Part shown: positions 39,050 through 51,097 of the stretch, piece by piece
How the letters are laid out: every line of letters begins with the position of its first letter
Numbering within the stretch: position 1 is the first letter of the stretch
Notes under the pieces: model-generated
Told to the model about the DNA's origin: nothing
What the model saw: the letters and a program-made list of their open reading frames with translations, nothing else
Databases searched by the model: none
Translations under genes and position numbers: made by a program
Source: Montifringilla adamsi
Taxonomy: Eukaryota; Chordata; Aves; Passeriformes; Passeridae
Reading direction: 5' to 3'
Length of the DNA stretch: 64,000 nt
Assembly: GCA_017590115.1 (NCBI GenBank)
Contig: JAGGNK010007448.1
Location: 4,380,815 to 4,444,814 of the forward strand

Positions 39050-39360
39050 AATTGAACTTTCTGTTCCAGCTGGAAAAGGTTATGGATCTAGCGAGTGCAA
39101 ACGGAAGGCAGGATGAAAAGGTCAGATGTTCTGTTCTCTTTGTAATGGATTGACCGGGGACATGTTTTTATCTTTCTCACAACCACTGGATTGTAAAACT
39201 TAATTAGCAAGTCACTGCTCTGCCCTGTCTGAAGGCACACGTGTGATGATTGCACATAGATCACGTTTTATGGCCGTGTCATGTTTTCATCCCAGTGCAG
39301 CATCCTGCATGAGCGATGCTTTTGTCACATATTTACATCCATAGTTCAGGGAAGGGCCGG
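39050..39360. other. Block resembling conserved non-coding DNA
   Basis: This is unique sequence with a homeodomain-type TAATTA at 39201-39206, TGACCGGGGACATG, ATAGATCACGTTTTATGG and TGCATGAGCGATGC words. CpG dinucleotides are retained here more than in the surroundings, which can indicate constraint or low methylation. No coding frame crosses it. Confidence 0.3.
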
Positions 39361-39504
39361 TAGGACAAGCTGGAGAGCTCCCCTTGACGTCAGCTCCAAG
39401 AAATCAGCTCCTGGAGCTGCAGCTGCCTGAGCTGGGCTCTCACTGCTCTGCTGGGACGTGGGAGAGGGGACATTGAAAGCACGGGTGTCTCATTCCTGTT
39501 AAGT

Positions 39505-39665
39505 TCCTAAAAAGTTCCTGAAAGGAACTGTTATTTTCTCATATCTTTGCCTGAAAGCCCCTTAATTTCAAAATTATAACAATTCAGAGGAAAGGGGGTC
39601 ATATTTTGCATTCTAAGGGAGGCCCCTGCCTTCCTTAGCAGACACCTGTCTTTCAAACCATGACA
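39505..39665 (-). mobile_element. LTR fragment, same family as 32.4 and 51.1 kb
   Basis: On the minus strand it starts with TGTCATGG at 39665, then AGACAGGTGTCTGCTAAGGA, AGGCAGGGGCCTCCC, TTTTGAAATTAAGGGGCTTT and AGATATGAGAAAATAACAGT. It extends a little further into the LTR than the 32.4 kb copy. No retroviral coding frame is attached. Confidence 0.75.
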
Positions 39666-39937
39666 GCAGGCAAATCCAAGAGATCTGGAGAGGAATGGAC
39701 ATATAAACAAGGAATAATATGACATATGGGAGAGAAATATCAATAAAGAGGTAGACAAATGAAAAGGGTTTGTGTATGGGAAAGAAAAATGTACCAGCAC
39801 AACAATGTGTGACCTGCAGCCCAATCAGCCTGATTGGAAAATGCTGATTTAATAATTGGAAATGTGGTCTCAACATCTGAAAGCACATCTTCCATGTCTA
39901 AAATAGAGATAAAATAGAGATAATTGTTTATTTTATA

Positions 39938-40130
39938 TTAGACATAAAGGGAAAACATTCAACAGTAAAGGACAATTAAGAGCTGGAATAGATTGTTGTG
40001 ACATTGGAACCACCAGAGGTTTTTAAGAGCAGGTTAAACCAACATCTGTCAGGAAAGATTTAGAAGTAGCTGGTGGAGAATTGAGGCAGGGCTGGACTGG
40101 GTGACTTCCTGAGGTGACTTATTTTCAAGT
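39938..40130 (+). mobile_element. Old CR1 LINE fragment (3' end)
   Basis: The order AGACATAAAGGGAAAAC, GACAATTAAGAGCTGGAATA, GAGGTTTTTAAGAGCAGG and GGGCTGGACTGGGTGACTTC is characteristic of the 3' region of older CR1 subfamilies, the type still common in turtles and crocodilians. The copy is more diverged than the elements at 37.6 and 52.6 kb. Confidence 0.8.
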
Positions 40131-40225
40131 TTGATTTTGGTTATTTTATATTATTCCAATCCCTTTGTAGTGCAGCTCATCTCCAGAGCATCAGAAATGG
40201 TCTTGGTGAGTCAAGGACTCCATGC

Positions 40226-40326
40226 AGGATGAAATCTGAATTAATCACACGCGCACACACACACACACACACACAGAGTCATTATTCAGTCCAGGGAATT
40301 TCGGTAGGATGAAATCTGAATTAATC

Positions 40327-40357
<31 letters not shown>

Positions 40358-40387
40358 GAGTCATTATCCAGTCCAGGGAATTTCTTT
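40226..40387. repeat. Tandem duplication carrying a (CA)n microsatellite
   Basis: Two head-to-tail units start with AGGATGAAATCTGAATTAAT at 40226 and at 40306, each followed by CACACGC, a CA run, then CAGAGTCATTAT and CAGTCCAGGGAATTTC. The units differ by two bases in CA-run length and by very few substitutions, so the duplication is recent. The unit is 80 to 82 bp. Confidence 0.95.
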
Positions 40388-40757
40388 TCATTTCAGTTAG
40401 GGAGAAAAAGTGTTTAAAAGACATTTCATTTTTTCAGTGGGATAATTATGAAGTCCAGAATTTCCCTCTTCATACAATAATGTTTTTCCTTATTGGCATT
40501 TTACCTGGGCACACAAGGCTATAGCTGCTTCCAGTTTGTAGGATATCCTGCCATTTTTCTGGAAAGTTTGAACAATTAAATGGGTGAATAAAGAGAGCTG
40601 CACTTAAAACTAAATGAAACAGAAACACTTGGTATCTATCAAGTCCTAGGGATGAGGATCCTGACGTAACACACTTTATTTTATCTTTGGAGCCATCAAA
40701 CATTTCCATTTCCAGTATTGCTACAGTCAAATTCTTTTTCTTTTCATTTTTCTGCCT
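40388..40757. other. Non-coding stretch
   Basis: AT-rich unique sequence; nothing recognised. Confidence 0.5.
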
Positions 40758-41102
40758 TTGAGTCTTTCCAAAAGGTCATTTGTTGTCCTCAACAGATATG
40801 CCAAGACTCACGTACTTCCCTCTTCACACCTCCAGCATCTCTCACGCTCACAGGCTTGGGAAGAGAGCCCAGAACTGTGCTGTGTTCTAGACCATGCATT
40901 TCGGCAGGGCCACACACGAAATGAAGCCTTGGTGGAAAGCACAGGCTCTGCCTGGCAGCTTGGAGTGAGAATTTCTCCCCCATGTGTGAAAAGAGGGGTT
41001 GTAGGAAACCATTTCCACACTTGTGACACATCAGTGTTCCATCACACCAGAAATGCACACGGGAGAGATGTCCTTGGCATCAGCAGTCAGGGTGAATTGT
41101 GA
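40758..41102 (+). pseudogene. Possible C2H2 zinc-finger relic
   Basis: The DNA CACCAGAAATG at 41046-41056, followed directly by CACACGGGAGAGA, differs from the usual codons for the H-Q-x-x-H-T-G-E-R linker of tandem C2H2 zinc fingers mainly by one missing base. A weaker linker-like CACACACGAAATGAAGCC lies at about 40911. Further upstream the frame reads K-R-S-F-V-V-L-N-R-Y-A-K-T-H near 40770-40815, which loosely mimics the F/L/H spacing of a finger. The second Cys and regular 28-residue spacing are missing, so it cannot encode working fingers. It may be an old decayed zinc-finger gene fragment or a coincidence. The rest of the 114-codon frame has no recognised domain. Confidence 0.25.
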
Positions 41103-43180
41103 TTTTCAGAGCAGCAGTTGAGGTTTTTTTCATTCCTAAAGCTTTGCAACCGGGATTTTTTAATATGGATCCTTCTTTTCTTTAAGAGCAAGTGAACTTC
41201 CTCCCTTTTTAAGTGGGTTACTGCATTCCTGGGCCCTTCCTTACACAGAGTGTGCATGGCAGGGAGAATCCAAGAAGCAAAGGCAAATATTTCTCCTGAG
41301 AAACTCCTGGTGCTGCAAAGCCAGCTCAGGAGGGGACTGGGAAAGCTGTCAGCACAGCTGCACAAGGAAGATAAAGAGACAGGAACCACTGCCTGAGCAT
41401 ATCTACAACACATCAAACATCACCAAGTCAATCAAAGCACCATTAATCCATTGGACTCTGACCCTTCCTCTCGGATGCTGCCAGATCCATCAGCTGGGGA
41501 TCAGAGGGAGAAAAGCAGCAGCCCGGCAGGTCCTGGTCACCAGGAGAGCAAAACAAGAACCCCCTCTGGCTCCCTGCTCTGCCTGGGAATCTGGACAGGG
41601 AACTCAGTGCATTCAGGCCACCAAAAGGCCTTGCTTAAATGGGATTTTAAGGAATGATGGCTTTGCCACTGGAGGAATCAAGGCACAAAAAGTGCTGTGT
41701 TAGTACAAAAGGCTGCAGCACTGCCTTCCCTTCTCCTGCCTTCTCCATCCCAGCAGTGTTCCACAGTTAGGAATGTGATCTCTGGGGAAGAAAAACCCCG
41801 CCAAATGACCAACAAGACAAAAGAAAACAGACTCAACATTCAGCTTTACTTGAAATTGGAGAGAAACAATCAAGACTCAGATGTGCAAGTCCTAAAGAAA
41901 CAAGGAAGTATCTGTGAGTTTTCTGTGCAACCTCTCCCTTGGGATGACTTTCTTTAATAACTTCAGCTGAGAGCTGTGATCTGTGCACGCCAGGAGAAAG
42001 GCTGCCCGTGCCTCAGACAGCTGGATTCCAGCCCTAGCTGAGGCAGTAAAAATGCCAATTTCCAAGAGAAGGTGTTGGTTGTGTCACATGCAGTAAAGCA
42101 GTGATGACTGGATCATCATCATCACTCAGTGCTTACATGGGGAAGGGATTTGTAAACAAAATGCTCTTCAATTGAAGTGAAAACATTCCAGCAAAGCCCA
42201 ATGGATGCAAACTTCAGAGACATGTTCAAACTCTGATGGAGATGTGACTCTAAATAGCAGCAGTAATTGATGCCTGCAACAGCTGAATGTTGTGAGCTCC
42301 CTGCCACTTAGAGCCCTGAAAAAGACACCCCTGCTTGATTTAAAGAGGTGTTACATGTAAATGGGAAGAAAGGGATTGATATAAATTAGTGGGTGAGAGA
42401 CAAGGCCTTAGATTAAATGAGAAGTTCTAGACAGCAACACCTCCATCAATGGTGATGTGAAATCTGCTTCCAAAAGGCCATTTGAGTGTTTCCAGGACAG
42501 TGCAGTTCTACCCCCTGCACATGCACTGGTTGCAACTCAGAGCCAGAACTTACTGTATCAAAATAGCCACTGATGGTGACAAGTGAAATAAGTTTAGAAT
42601 TAGACAAATTTATTCATTAGCATCATTTTTGTCATCATCCTCATCTTCATTATCAACATCCCTTCAGCCATTAAAATTTCTTAATCACCTTAACTGCAGT
42701 TTAGACAATTAATTGCCTGGATATTATCCAGCCCAGTAATCTTGATCACTTGAAGACATGTCATAGAGACAGCCAAAAGGAAAAGGAGGGAAAAAGAAGA
42801 AAAAATATTCAACCCCACAAAAAGATTTTATCTAAGAAAGGAAACTTCCTGATTGTCTGAGAGATTTTGTGATACTGCTGGGGGCTTATTCTGAAGACCA
42901 CGTCTGGGCAGGGGAAGACCCAAATCTCCTGTTCCATATTTTGATATAATGGAAGAATTTTTCTTTTTGAAAAGAGGAAACAGTCCTATCCATTTTCTGT
43001 CATTTTAAAATGGTAGAAGTTTATGAAAACACATGTTCTACTCAGCCTATCGTTCGTTGGATTTTGACACTCTTTTTCTTTCTTTTATTTATGACAGAAT
43101 TTCTTTTTAATACAGGGGCAAATTTCATTAAAAAGTCTTGTAGAGGAGAAGTTTTGACAACGATTAAAACGTTATTTGGG
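41103..43180. other. Unique non-coding stretch
   Basis: I see no gene. The part at 42600-42730 is AT-rich with TCATCATCC words and a GACAATTAATTGCC segment. Confidence 0.6.
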
Positions 43181-43237
43181 TTGTTGTTGATGTTGCTGTT
43201 AATGCTGTTGTTGTTGTTGTGGCTGCTGCTGCTGTTG
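43181..43237. repeat. Imperfect (TTG/CTG)n tract
   Basis: Triplets TTG, CTG, ATG and TGG alternate over about 57 bp. Frames crossing it give runs of Leu or Asn, which are repeat artefacts. Confidence 0.9.
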
Positions 43238-46200
43238 GGAACATATTTTAAATTGACCTTATCCATAAAAGTGACATTTACATGGCATGATTCTCTGCTA
43301 AGGAGAGATACCCTATCTTACTGAATACATGAGGCCACAGAGTTATTTAGCACATAACTCTGAGCTGATGTAGCCTTTATTTAACTCACACAAGATTGGT
43401 GCTGATCTGTAGGAATGAGTTGCTCTCATTCATTGTCAGCCATGGCAGCACACAGACAGTTGGTGTGAGGTGATGATGAACTCCAAAATCAGCCCATCAC
43501 TTCCTGCAGCAACTTTTGTCCCTCTAAACACATCTTTAAAACTGGTGGAGCCCCTCAGATGGAGAATAATTCCTGCAACAGCTCCCAGACTCTGCCACAG
43601 CACTGCCACATTCTCAGCCTTTGCCTCTGGACAGAATTCTTTTATCTTCTTCTGCAAACATTTCTCAATTTATAAACTGGGAATAATAATTCCTTATTTC
43701 TCTGTAAGAGCTCTGTGAGGCTTCGTGCAGCCAATGTTAGTAAAGTACTTGGAGATCTCTGGATGAAAGCTGCTGCATAAATGCATAGTTTTATTGCTGG
43801 ACTAGCAAATGTTATTACTCTTCTAAAAAAAAAGCTATGTAGGTAGAAAATAGCCAATCTCAATATTTATAAAATTTCTGCTTCCTCATAAATACTGAAG
43901 TTCCATAATCCTCAGTGAGGCTGTTGCTTATTTATCTGCATTTGAATTTTAATGAATAAAAATGCCATTTTTTGGTCACAATTCTTTCAGACTGGGCTCT
44001 CTGCGAAATTCTGCTTTCCATTTCAAAGAGTTTATGTTTTGTTGACTTTTAACACTTTGACAAGATCGACTGACAACCACAGACCTGAAAATCCCACTGA
44101 TTTTGCCCCACAAACTGAAACACTGAAACAAAATGTTCCTTCCAACCCCTCCACAGTGCTTGAAACGTGCCACCGAGGACAGGTCCACAGCTCAGCCCAG
44201 CTGAGGACAAACAGAGCTGTGGCTTTGGGTGAGGATGGTGATTTCTGGTAGAATGGAGAATGGAATTCCTTAACTCTTGGCAGAATGTTGGGATTGCCAG
44301 GGTTCAGCTCCTGGTTCTCACAGGGACTTCCCTGTCCACTCTCCTGGTACTTCCAACCCCATCCAGGTGTTCTGGTGCAGGTCTTCCCTGTCCATGCTGC
44401 AGTTCTGACAGGGCAAAGCCCTGGGCAGAAGCTCCCTGTGCCCACCAGACACACGAGAGCAGCTCCACCAAAGCCATGGAGTGATTTTGGGGAAGGCTTC
44501 GCTCTGGGCTTGAGCTGCAGTTGGTGTGTGAGTGTGAGAGCAAAGCCACCAATGTTCCTGTGCCCGTGTGCCATGTGTGCCATGTGTGCCCTCCCTGCTC
44601 ATCCAACTGCAGCAAATAACTCCAGTGACAGCCCCTACACTGGGCTTGCATTCAGCCATCTGTAAAGAGAGGGATTGACACTTTTCTACAGCAGGAAGTA
44701 TTATCTGATTATAGCCCTGGCAGGGCACGTCCCTGTCAGCAGGGAATGCATGAGTAGCTCCACAGACAACACAAAGGGTAGTAAACATCCATAAAAAAAT
44801 AAATCGTGGGGAGACTGTCCCTGGCTTCCAATAAATCTCTTCAGGTGAAGATTTGGGATGCACATTCCTGACTTCTGGCAGTGCGGATGATTTACTCATG
44901 AGAGAGAGTGGGAGCAACAGGTATTTTTAGGCAGACATTTCCAACTAGGAAAATGGTACAAATAATAATCCCATATTCTCTTTTCTCTGGAGTAAATAGC
45001 AGCACTAGGGGAAACATGGCCAAAAATTAGCCCTGTGTAGGTTGATGTGCAACGTTAATCCTTGAAGTCTAATCTGTCAGTGGAGTGGAGAGATAAAATG
45101 TCTTTGAAGTCAGAGGACTCCAGCAAGGCTTAATGGCCACCACTCAAAAGTGAAATTCACTTGTGCTTCCATTATCTCTTCTCGTAACACTCTGGAGTTA
45201 CAAAGAGCAACAATAATTCCAGCAGATGAAGCTGTGCAGTGTCCTGGTACCTGCAATGAGCATTGTCCTCAGCCTGCCGAGGAGAGAAGCACAGGGAGAT
45301 TAAATGACTTGCTGCAGAGTGCACGGGGAGTCATTGTTCAGGTTGGTTTAAGCACTGTGTTCCCTGATAGCTCATTCTGTGTTTCAATAACCAAAGCACT
45401 CTCCTGGCTCTGCAGCATAACTGTGTGACACGGGTGAGATTGGAAGTGATGTCTCTGAGATGTGGGCTCTGGAATTATCCATTCCTGGTGAGATCCAGCA
45501 CTCGTTTTCTCTCCAAGCCCAGTTCTGCAGAATGCACTTCTTTCAAACCCAGGATCTGTTCCATCAGAAATACTTTTCCCAAGGATTTCTGATTCATTTT
45601 CCCGTTTAGAGTCTTTACGTGCTCAGTACTAATCTGCTCTTCCTTCTGTTGTTGCTCGTGTTCAAGGAAGGAGGCAGTTTCCCCAGCAAAGCTACAGGTG
45701 TGTTAGAAAATCAGGCCTCAAACTGAGGGTGAAACAGAGAAAGAAAATTGCTGCTTTTGAGTTTTGCTGGTGATTGAAAGCACTTTTAATGTGTGATAGT
45801 TCCACCTACACAGCAGGACAAAATTCTTGGCAATTCATTTCTTTTTCCAAATAGAAGATGACCATCGAAAAGGGGAGAATATATTGTGGTGATTTGTGTT
45901 GCTGGCGTGGAAAGTCAATCAGATTTAACCCTTCAAGCTGGGGTGTCACTGCAAACTCTGATCTTCAGACCAGAGTAGAGGTACAAGGTACAGGCTGGTG
46001 CAAATTATTGCCTGTTCCTCCCTGCCATGCATGTGGAAATGTTGCTGTTTGGAAATGCTCCATGGATTGTGAGTACAAGCACCTATACTTGATGGTTACT
46101 GTCTGATGGCACCAGCTGTTGTACAAATCTGAAAACAACACTGTGTCCATAACTCAGGAGATATTTTACCCTTTTTTTAAAAATAGCCATCCCACTCTCG

Positions 46201-49200
46201 GTAATCACAGTAAGAAATGCACAGGGATTACTTTGGTTGGGACCATAAAATACCACTTGAGGCTTTTTTTTGTCACCCTGCCTTTGTTCACAAATCTCAC
46301 TGTCCCCATTTGCCAAGTGTGGTCACTTTGACCAACTGGACCCAAAGCTGGGAGGGAGGAAAAATTCAAATGCATGAAACTGGAAATCCTACTGAAAAAT
46401 TAGAAAGGAAAAGATCAATCTCATTTTCATTCAGATATGAATGAACTTGAATCCTCTTTTGTTTTTCACCTGACAGAGAGATTTTACTAATCCAGCAAGT
46501 TTGCAACTCCATCCTAGCCATGACTAAAGATGTAGCTGACAGATTTGGGCTCCAGTCACAGGTGCTGTGTGACCCCATATGAGGAGGGTTGGAGAATGGC
46601 TCTGGAACACTGGGATGCTTCTGAACTGTGGCACTGTCATGAGGCCCTAAGAAGGGATGTTCCTTTGCCTCTGTTTTTTGCCTGTATTTGATGTATTTTC
46701 TTCTCTGTCCAGAAGCTAAAACAAGGCTCAGCCCAGGCTCCTGAGGGCTCCCATATCATTAACACAAACAGAAAGTGACTTTGAGCATGAAGGACTTCCC
46801 GAGCTTCGCAGCAGCCTTTGCATCCAGACTTGCAGGAATCTGTGATGAATAGCAGATGATTGCTCTTTTGGAAGGACTGGGCTTGCTTCAAGTTTAATCA
46901 GTAAACAGCTCCTGATGATTTTTTTTTTTCTGTTCTGTAAATATCCCTCAGTGTTTTTGAGGTGACCGTGGCCTGGTGCCTCTGTCACCGCCCGAACCCG
47001 GCCAAATGTGTGACACCTCCCCCACTCACACACACCCCCTGAATTACCGGGAGAAATAAATGCAGCAAACACTGCCCTGCAATTCAGAGCTGTCATCCCA
47101 GGGTGACCAATGGCTCCCGGAGTTTGTTGGACAGAGAGGAGGGTTTTGTCCTTCAGAGACAGCGACCTTTCCTTCCCATGCAAATAATTTCCAATCAAGC
47201 TGCCATGTAGAGCTATTGCAAGCAGATGGACACATGCAGACAGATTTTACATGCCCTGAGAGTCTCCCTCGCTCTCTCACAATAAAGAGGATTAAATTGA
47301 ATTGTTATCTGGCTATTTGGGGTATTTTGACAAACCAGTACTGAGTCAGATATTGCTTCACACTGTCACAGTTCTAGATATGACAATTTTTTCAGACCCC
47401 AAAACAGGGCTGAATTTACATTATACTGTTTGGGAAAATTTCTTGATAAATCTTCCTTTCTATCAGACACTTTTTACATTCCAGCTGTTGGCACTCAGGC
47501 TGATATGGCCATGCATGTGTCTGGCTCCAGGAGTAATATATAGAATATAAAATCCCAACTGGGATCCAATACAAGGGGAGGAACCCCATCAGGCAGTGGA
47601 CTGGGATAGGTATCCACCTCCCCCACCATGTGCTACTGGAAATTCAAGTGGTCATGCTGAGAGAATAAATATCTAATAAGAAGCCATAAAACACCAAAGT
47701 CTCAGTGTCTGAACCTCAGGCTCTTGTGCTGCATAAATGATGCCTGGGATTTTGCCCAAAAGGAAGCCTAAGGGCAGGTTCACTGTAGAGTGAGGCTGTA
47801 GAATATTTAAGGAATTTAAGATATATTCTGGCCCTATTTTCTCTGATATTCATAGAGGAAGAATTCAAGTTCAGGATTGTGGATTTCCTGGTAATGCACA
47901 GTGCCAGCTTTTCAAGATACCTCCTCTCTGCAACACCTTTGCAGGAATTTGAGCCATTCCTGAGTCCCCTCTGCCCAGCAGTGGCAGCAGCCTGCTGGAG
48001 GAGCCCTGTTTCTGCAGCCTGCTGGAGGCAGTTTGATTTAATGTCTGATTGCATTTAATTTGTGGCAGCAGCCCAGATGCTATGGCCATAGGTGCCTAGA
48101 AAATCATTAAGCAAATGCAGTAAGACACATGGAAACCTAAATCAGAGCCCAAGGACACCTGCATCCTGAGATATTGTCTCATAGCTCCAGGACATTTGAC
48201 CTTAGCCTTTATTCCATGGTCATGAGCTTTTAGCAAGTGGTTGGAGTGGGACCAAAACTTTGCAGGAGGAATGTTTTCTGCAGAAAATGGACTGACCTAT
48301 TTTTTATGCTAACAGTGAGCTTCTGCCTCAAGTCAGAGCTTGAGCTGTGGGTTTTCACAAAGCTGTGAGGTGACAGCCTTTACTCCTCAGGTAAAACTGA
48401 ACAATGGCAGAATTGTATTTTTTGGCTCATAGAGGTGGAATTGACCTAGAGGTGAAAGGCAAGGTCTTTACACACGTTGAGCAGCATTTTGCCCCACTGG
48501 AAAATATTTTAGAAGGCCTGAAGGCAGAAAAGCAGAGCTCAGTGTGAGCAGACCAGGGCCTGAAAGAAAGAGCTGTTCTCACTGTAAAGGTCTGGGAAAC
48601 ATGGTTGCAAAAGGCTCCACTGGAAAGGAGTGGACAAACTAAAATTAGTTTCAAGAAAGCAAATAGAAACATTCCATTTTGAAAAGGTAAGAAATGCTGC
48701 ACATTTCAGGTTTGAAACATTTCTTTCATGCCAGCTTGTTTCAAACTCAACCAAAGAGCAGAGCAGCAAGACATTTTTAAAACTTGCTTTTATTGCCCAT
48801 TTTTATTTTTTTCCCCAAAAGTGCCACCTGGCTGGACCTAGAATGTCTGTATCTCAGGAATGTGATGCTAGATTTGAACACTGGAAAGCCTGAAAAATTG
48901 ACAGATATGCCTCATTTGAACAGTCTGGACCTTAGCTCTGATATGAAATTGTGCAAAACAACACACGGAAGCAGGAAGTGAGTATACAAATTCTGTTTTC
49001 TTGGATTAATCAGACAGCTGGGGTCTGCCACAGGGGTTTGGAGGTGTTCCTGAGGATTGTGATAATTATTGTATCGATTCCTTTCTGCTTTTAATCTGTT
49101 TGCTGCAAATCAAAATCTCAAGTGAAGTTACCTCAAATTCAGTTTTCAGCTTTCTTCAATGCCAAACAAAATTGTTTCCAATGGAAATTAAAGCTGCCAG

Positions 49201-50099
49201 GGCTTCTTCCTTGTTCCAAACATTTTCCCATTTCCATAAACAAAATCATGGGTTGTTCTCAGTCAGAGGTGAAGAGTTCTTGAGGAAGAGCAGGTTTTGG
49301 GGTGCGTGCCTTCCACTCTGTACCTCAGGATCTCACCCAAGCAGAGAATTTTGGTGGTCTTGAAGTACTTGTGAGCTGAATCAGTTCTGGACTGAGCAAA
49401 TTTCTTCTTAGGGTGGACAAATGAGTATTTGTGTGGATGGGCAGGAGGGTGAGCCTGTTTGAGAGGTGCTGTCACAGCGTGTGGATGTTTGTGGCTCACT
49501 GGGCAAAGCACATTGAGGCACAAACCCAGGAGAGACCCAGGTACACTCTGCAGGTCAAACTCAACATCTAAATCTAAAAACATAACTCCAGTGTGTAACT
49601 TGGGCTGTACTGGGACACAGCTGAAGATGTAGGGATGTTTCTTGTGCATCTGGAAGAAGGGGATCAAGCTGAGCAGGGAGCTTCCCTTCTTTTCCGTGGC
49701 AGGAATCCCATCAGGAGCCCGCAGGCAGATGGGACCTCCCAGGCACACCAGAAGGAATCAGCAGCAGAGGTAAAGATGTGAAGCAGCTCTGGAAGGCTCC
49801 ACATCACCTGTCAAGGCATCTCACCTGAGGTCTCAGCTGCAGAACATGGGATATTTCTGTGACTGAGCAGTCCTGGCCCCAGCAGACACCAGGAGCACGG
49901 ACAGTTCTGCTGGGAGGGTGGATCCCTCCGGGAAGGATTCACTCCAGGGACAGTAAAACAGCTGCTGTCACTGCTGCCCCTTCTCTTTAATGTAACCAGA
50001 GACTTAAACACGGCTGAGTTAATCTTTGAGGAAAACAGAAAGTACTGTAAAAATGGAGGCTGTAACATGGTTGCAAATGAGAGCTACTGCTCCCCTCTG
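43238..50099. other. Unique non-coding stretch
   Basis: No gene is supported. A 199-codon minus-strand frame (44318-44917), a 183-codon minus-strand frame (44032-44583) and a 161-codon minus-strand frame (49263-49748) match no family I know. The block at 45010-45110 is AT-rich and of the conserved-non-coding type. A 15-bp word GCAGCCTGCTGGAGG occurs at 47987 and 48014. Confidence 0.6.
44566..44592. repeat. 9-bp tandem repeat, three units
   Basis: GTGTGCCAT is repeated twice exactly and a third time with a changed end (44566-44592). Confidence 0.95.
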
Positions 50100-50245
50100 C
50101 ATTTTGAATTCCTGGGATAATTCTGCGGAGCTTCATTACCGGAGTATAATTGTGTTACAGAACTCTAAATCACCCGCTACACTTAACTGGCAATAACATT
50201 AAGATAGTGCAGATATTCATTTTAATTAAAACATAGCCTCAAACT
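50100..50245. other. Block resembling conserved non-coding DNA
   Basis: Unique sequence with GATAATTCTGCGGAGC, TACCGGAGTATAATTG and TTCATTTTAATTAAAAC words. It retains CpG sites in an AT-rich context and holds no coding frame. Confidence 0.25.
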
Positions 50246-50280
50246 GTTTCCCTGCTCTAAGACAAAAAACTTTTCCCTCC

Positions 50281-50294
50281 TTTTTTTTTTTTTT
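50281..50294. repeat. Poly-T tract (14 nt)
   Basis: An uninterrupted T run followed by five C. Confidence 0.9.
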
Positions 50295-51097
50295 CCCCCA
50301 ACTCCAAAAACTTTCATTTGTTCCCAGTGTGTCTCTGCTCACCAGAGGGTCCAGAACAAAATTGCAATTAATGAACACCTTTCTGAAAACCATCTCTTCC
50401 CTGTGAGCACCTTCCTCTTCATGTGGATGACTCTGCTGCAGGGAGGGGGATGGCTGTGGCTGCTGCTCAGTGTGACCTGCATCTGTCTGATTCCAGCAGG
50501 GTACAGATGATCTAAACCGAGTGTTTTATCTGATTCAGGCTGCTCAGTTCAGAGCAGACCACCTGGCCAGCCCCTGAAGCCCACAGAGACCAGTGCAAGT
50601 GGAAAATTCCAGTTGAAGAGAAGGCAGGATGTGCTGGCAGCCTTTATTAATAAATTCTGTTCTCCATATCAGTGCAGCCTATCAAGCACCTGAACAGAGG
50701 TGAGCAGAGATGCAGCCCAAGGCTGCCCTGTTACTCTTTAGACCAAACCAGCCCAGAGTGATCTGGAAATCAGGAGCTGGAGATCTGTATTTTTGGAGGA
50801 GTCTTTTGGAAGCCAGTCATGAGTTGAATAAACAAGACACAGGTGAGCTGAAATACCTGTTGATATCAGGTGTTAAGGTCCTGAAAAACACAGCTGAAAA
50901 ACAAATGTGTAGTTGACATGTGCCTGCTTTCTCAAACTGTCCAAATTCCTCTCAGATGTGCGGCAGTTCTCTTGAAAGTTCTCATTTCCATGTAAACCTC
51001 AGCACAGCTCCTCTGACTCCGGGAGTGGAAGAAATTGGTCCTGAGGAAGCTCCTGCTGAAGTCAGTTTCAACCTAAACTCTTCTAGTCCAACATAAC
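50295..51097. other. Unique non-coding stretch
   Basis: Nothing is recognised. Confidence 0.6.

Noticed and set aside
43181..43237. Leu-rich membrane segment in the frame 43010-43324
   Set aside because: The Leu run is produced by the TTG/CTG triplet tract.
44318..44917. 199-codon minus-strand open frame as a gene
   Set aside because: No domain is recognised, it crosses a 9-bp tandem repeat, and other frames on both strands are open over the same interval.
49263..49748. 161-codon minus-strand open frame as a gene or retrocopy
   Set aside because: The C-terminal part is rich in H, K and P and looks protein-like, but I could not link it to any family, and no poly-A tract or splice pattern supports a gene.
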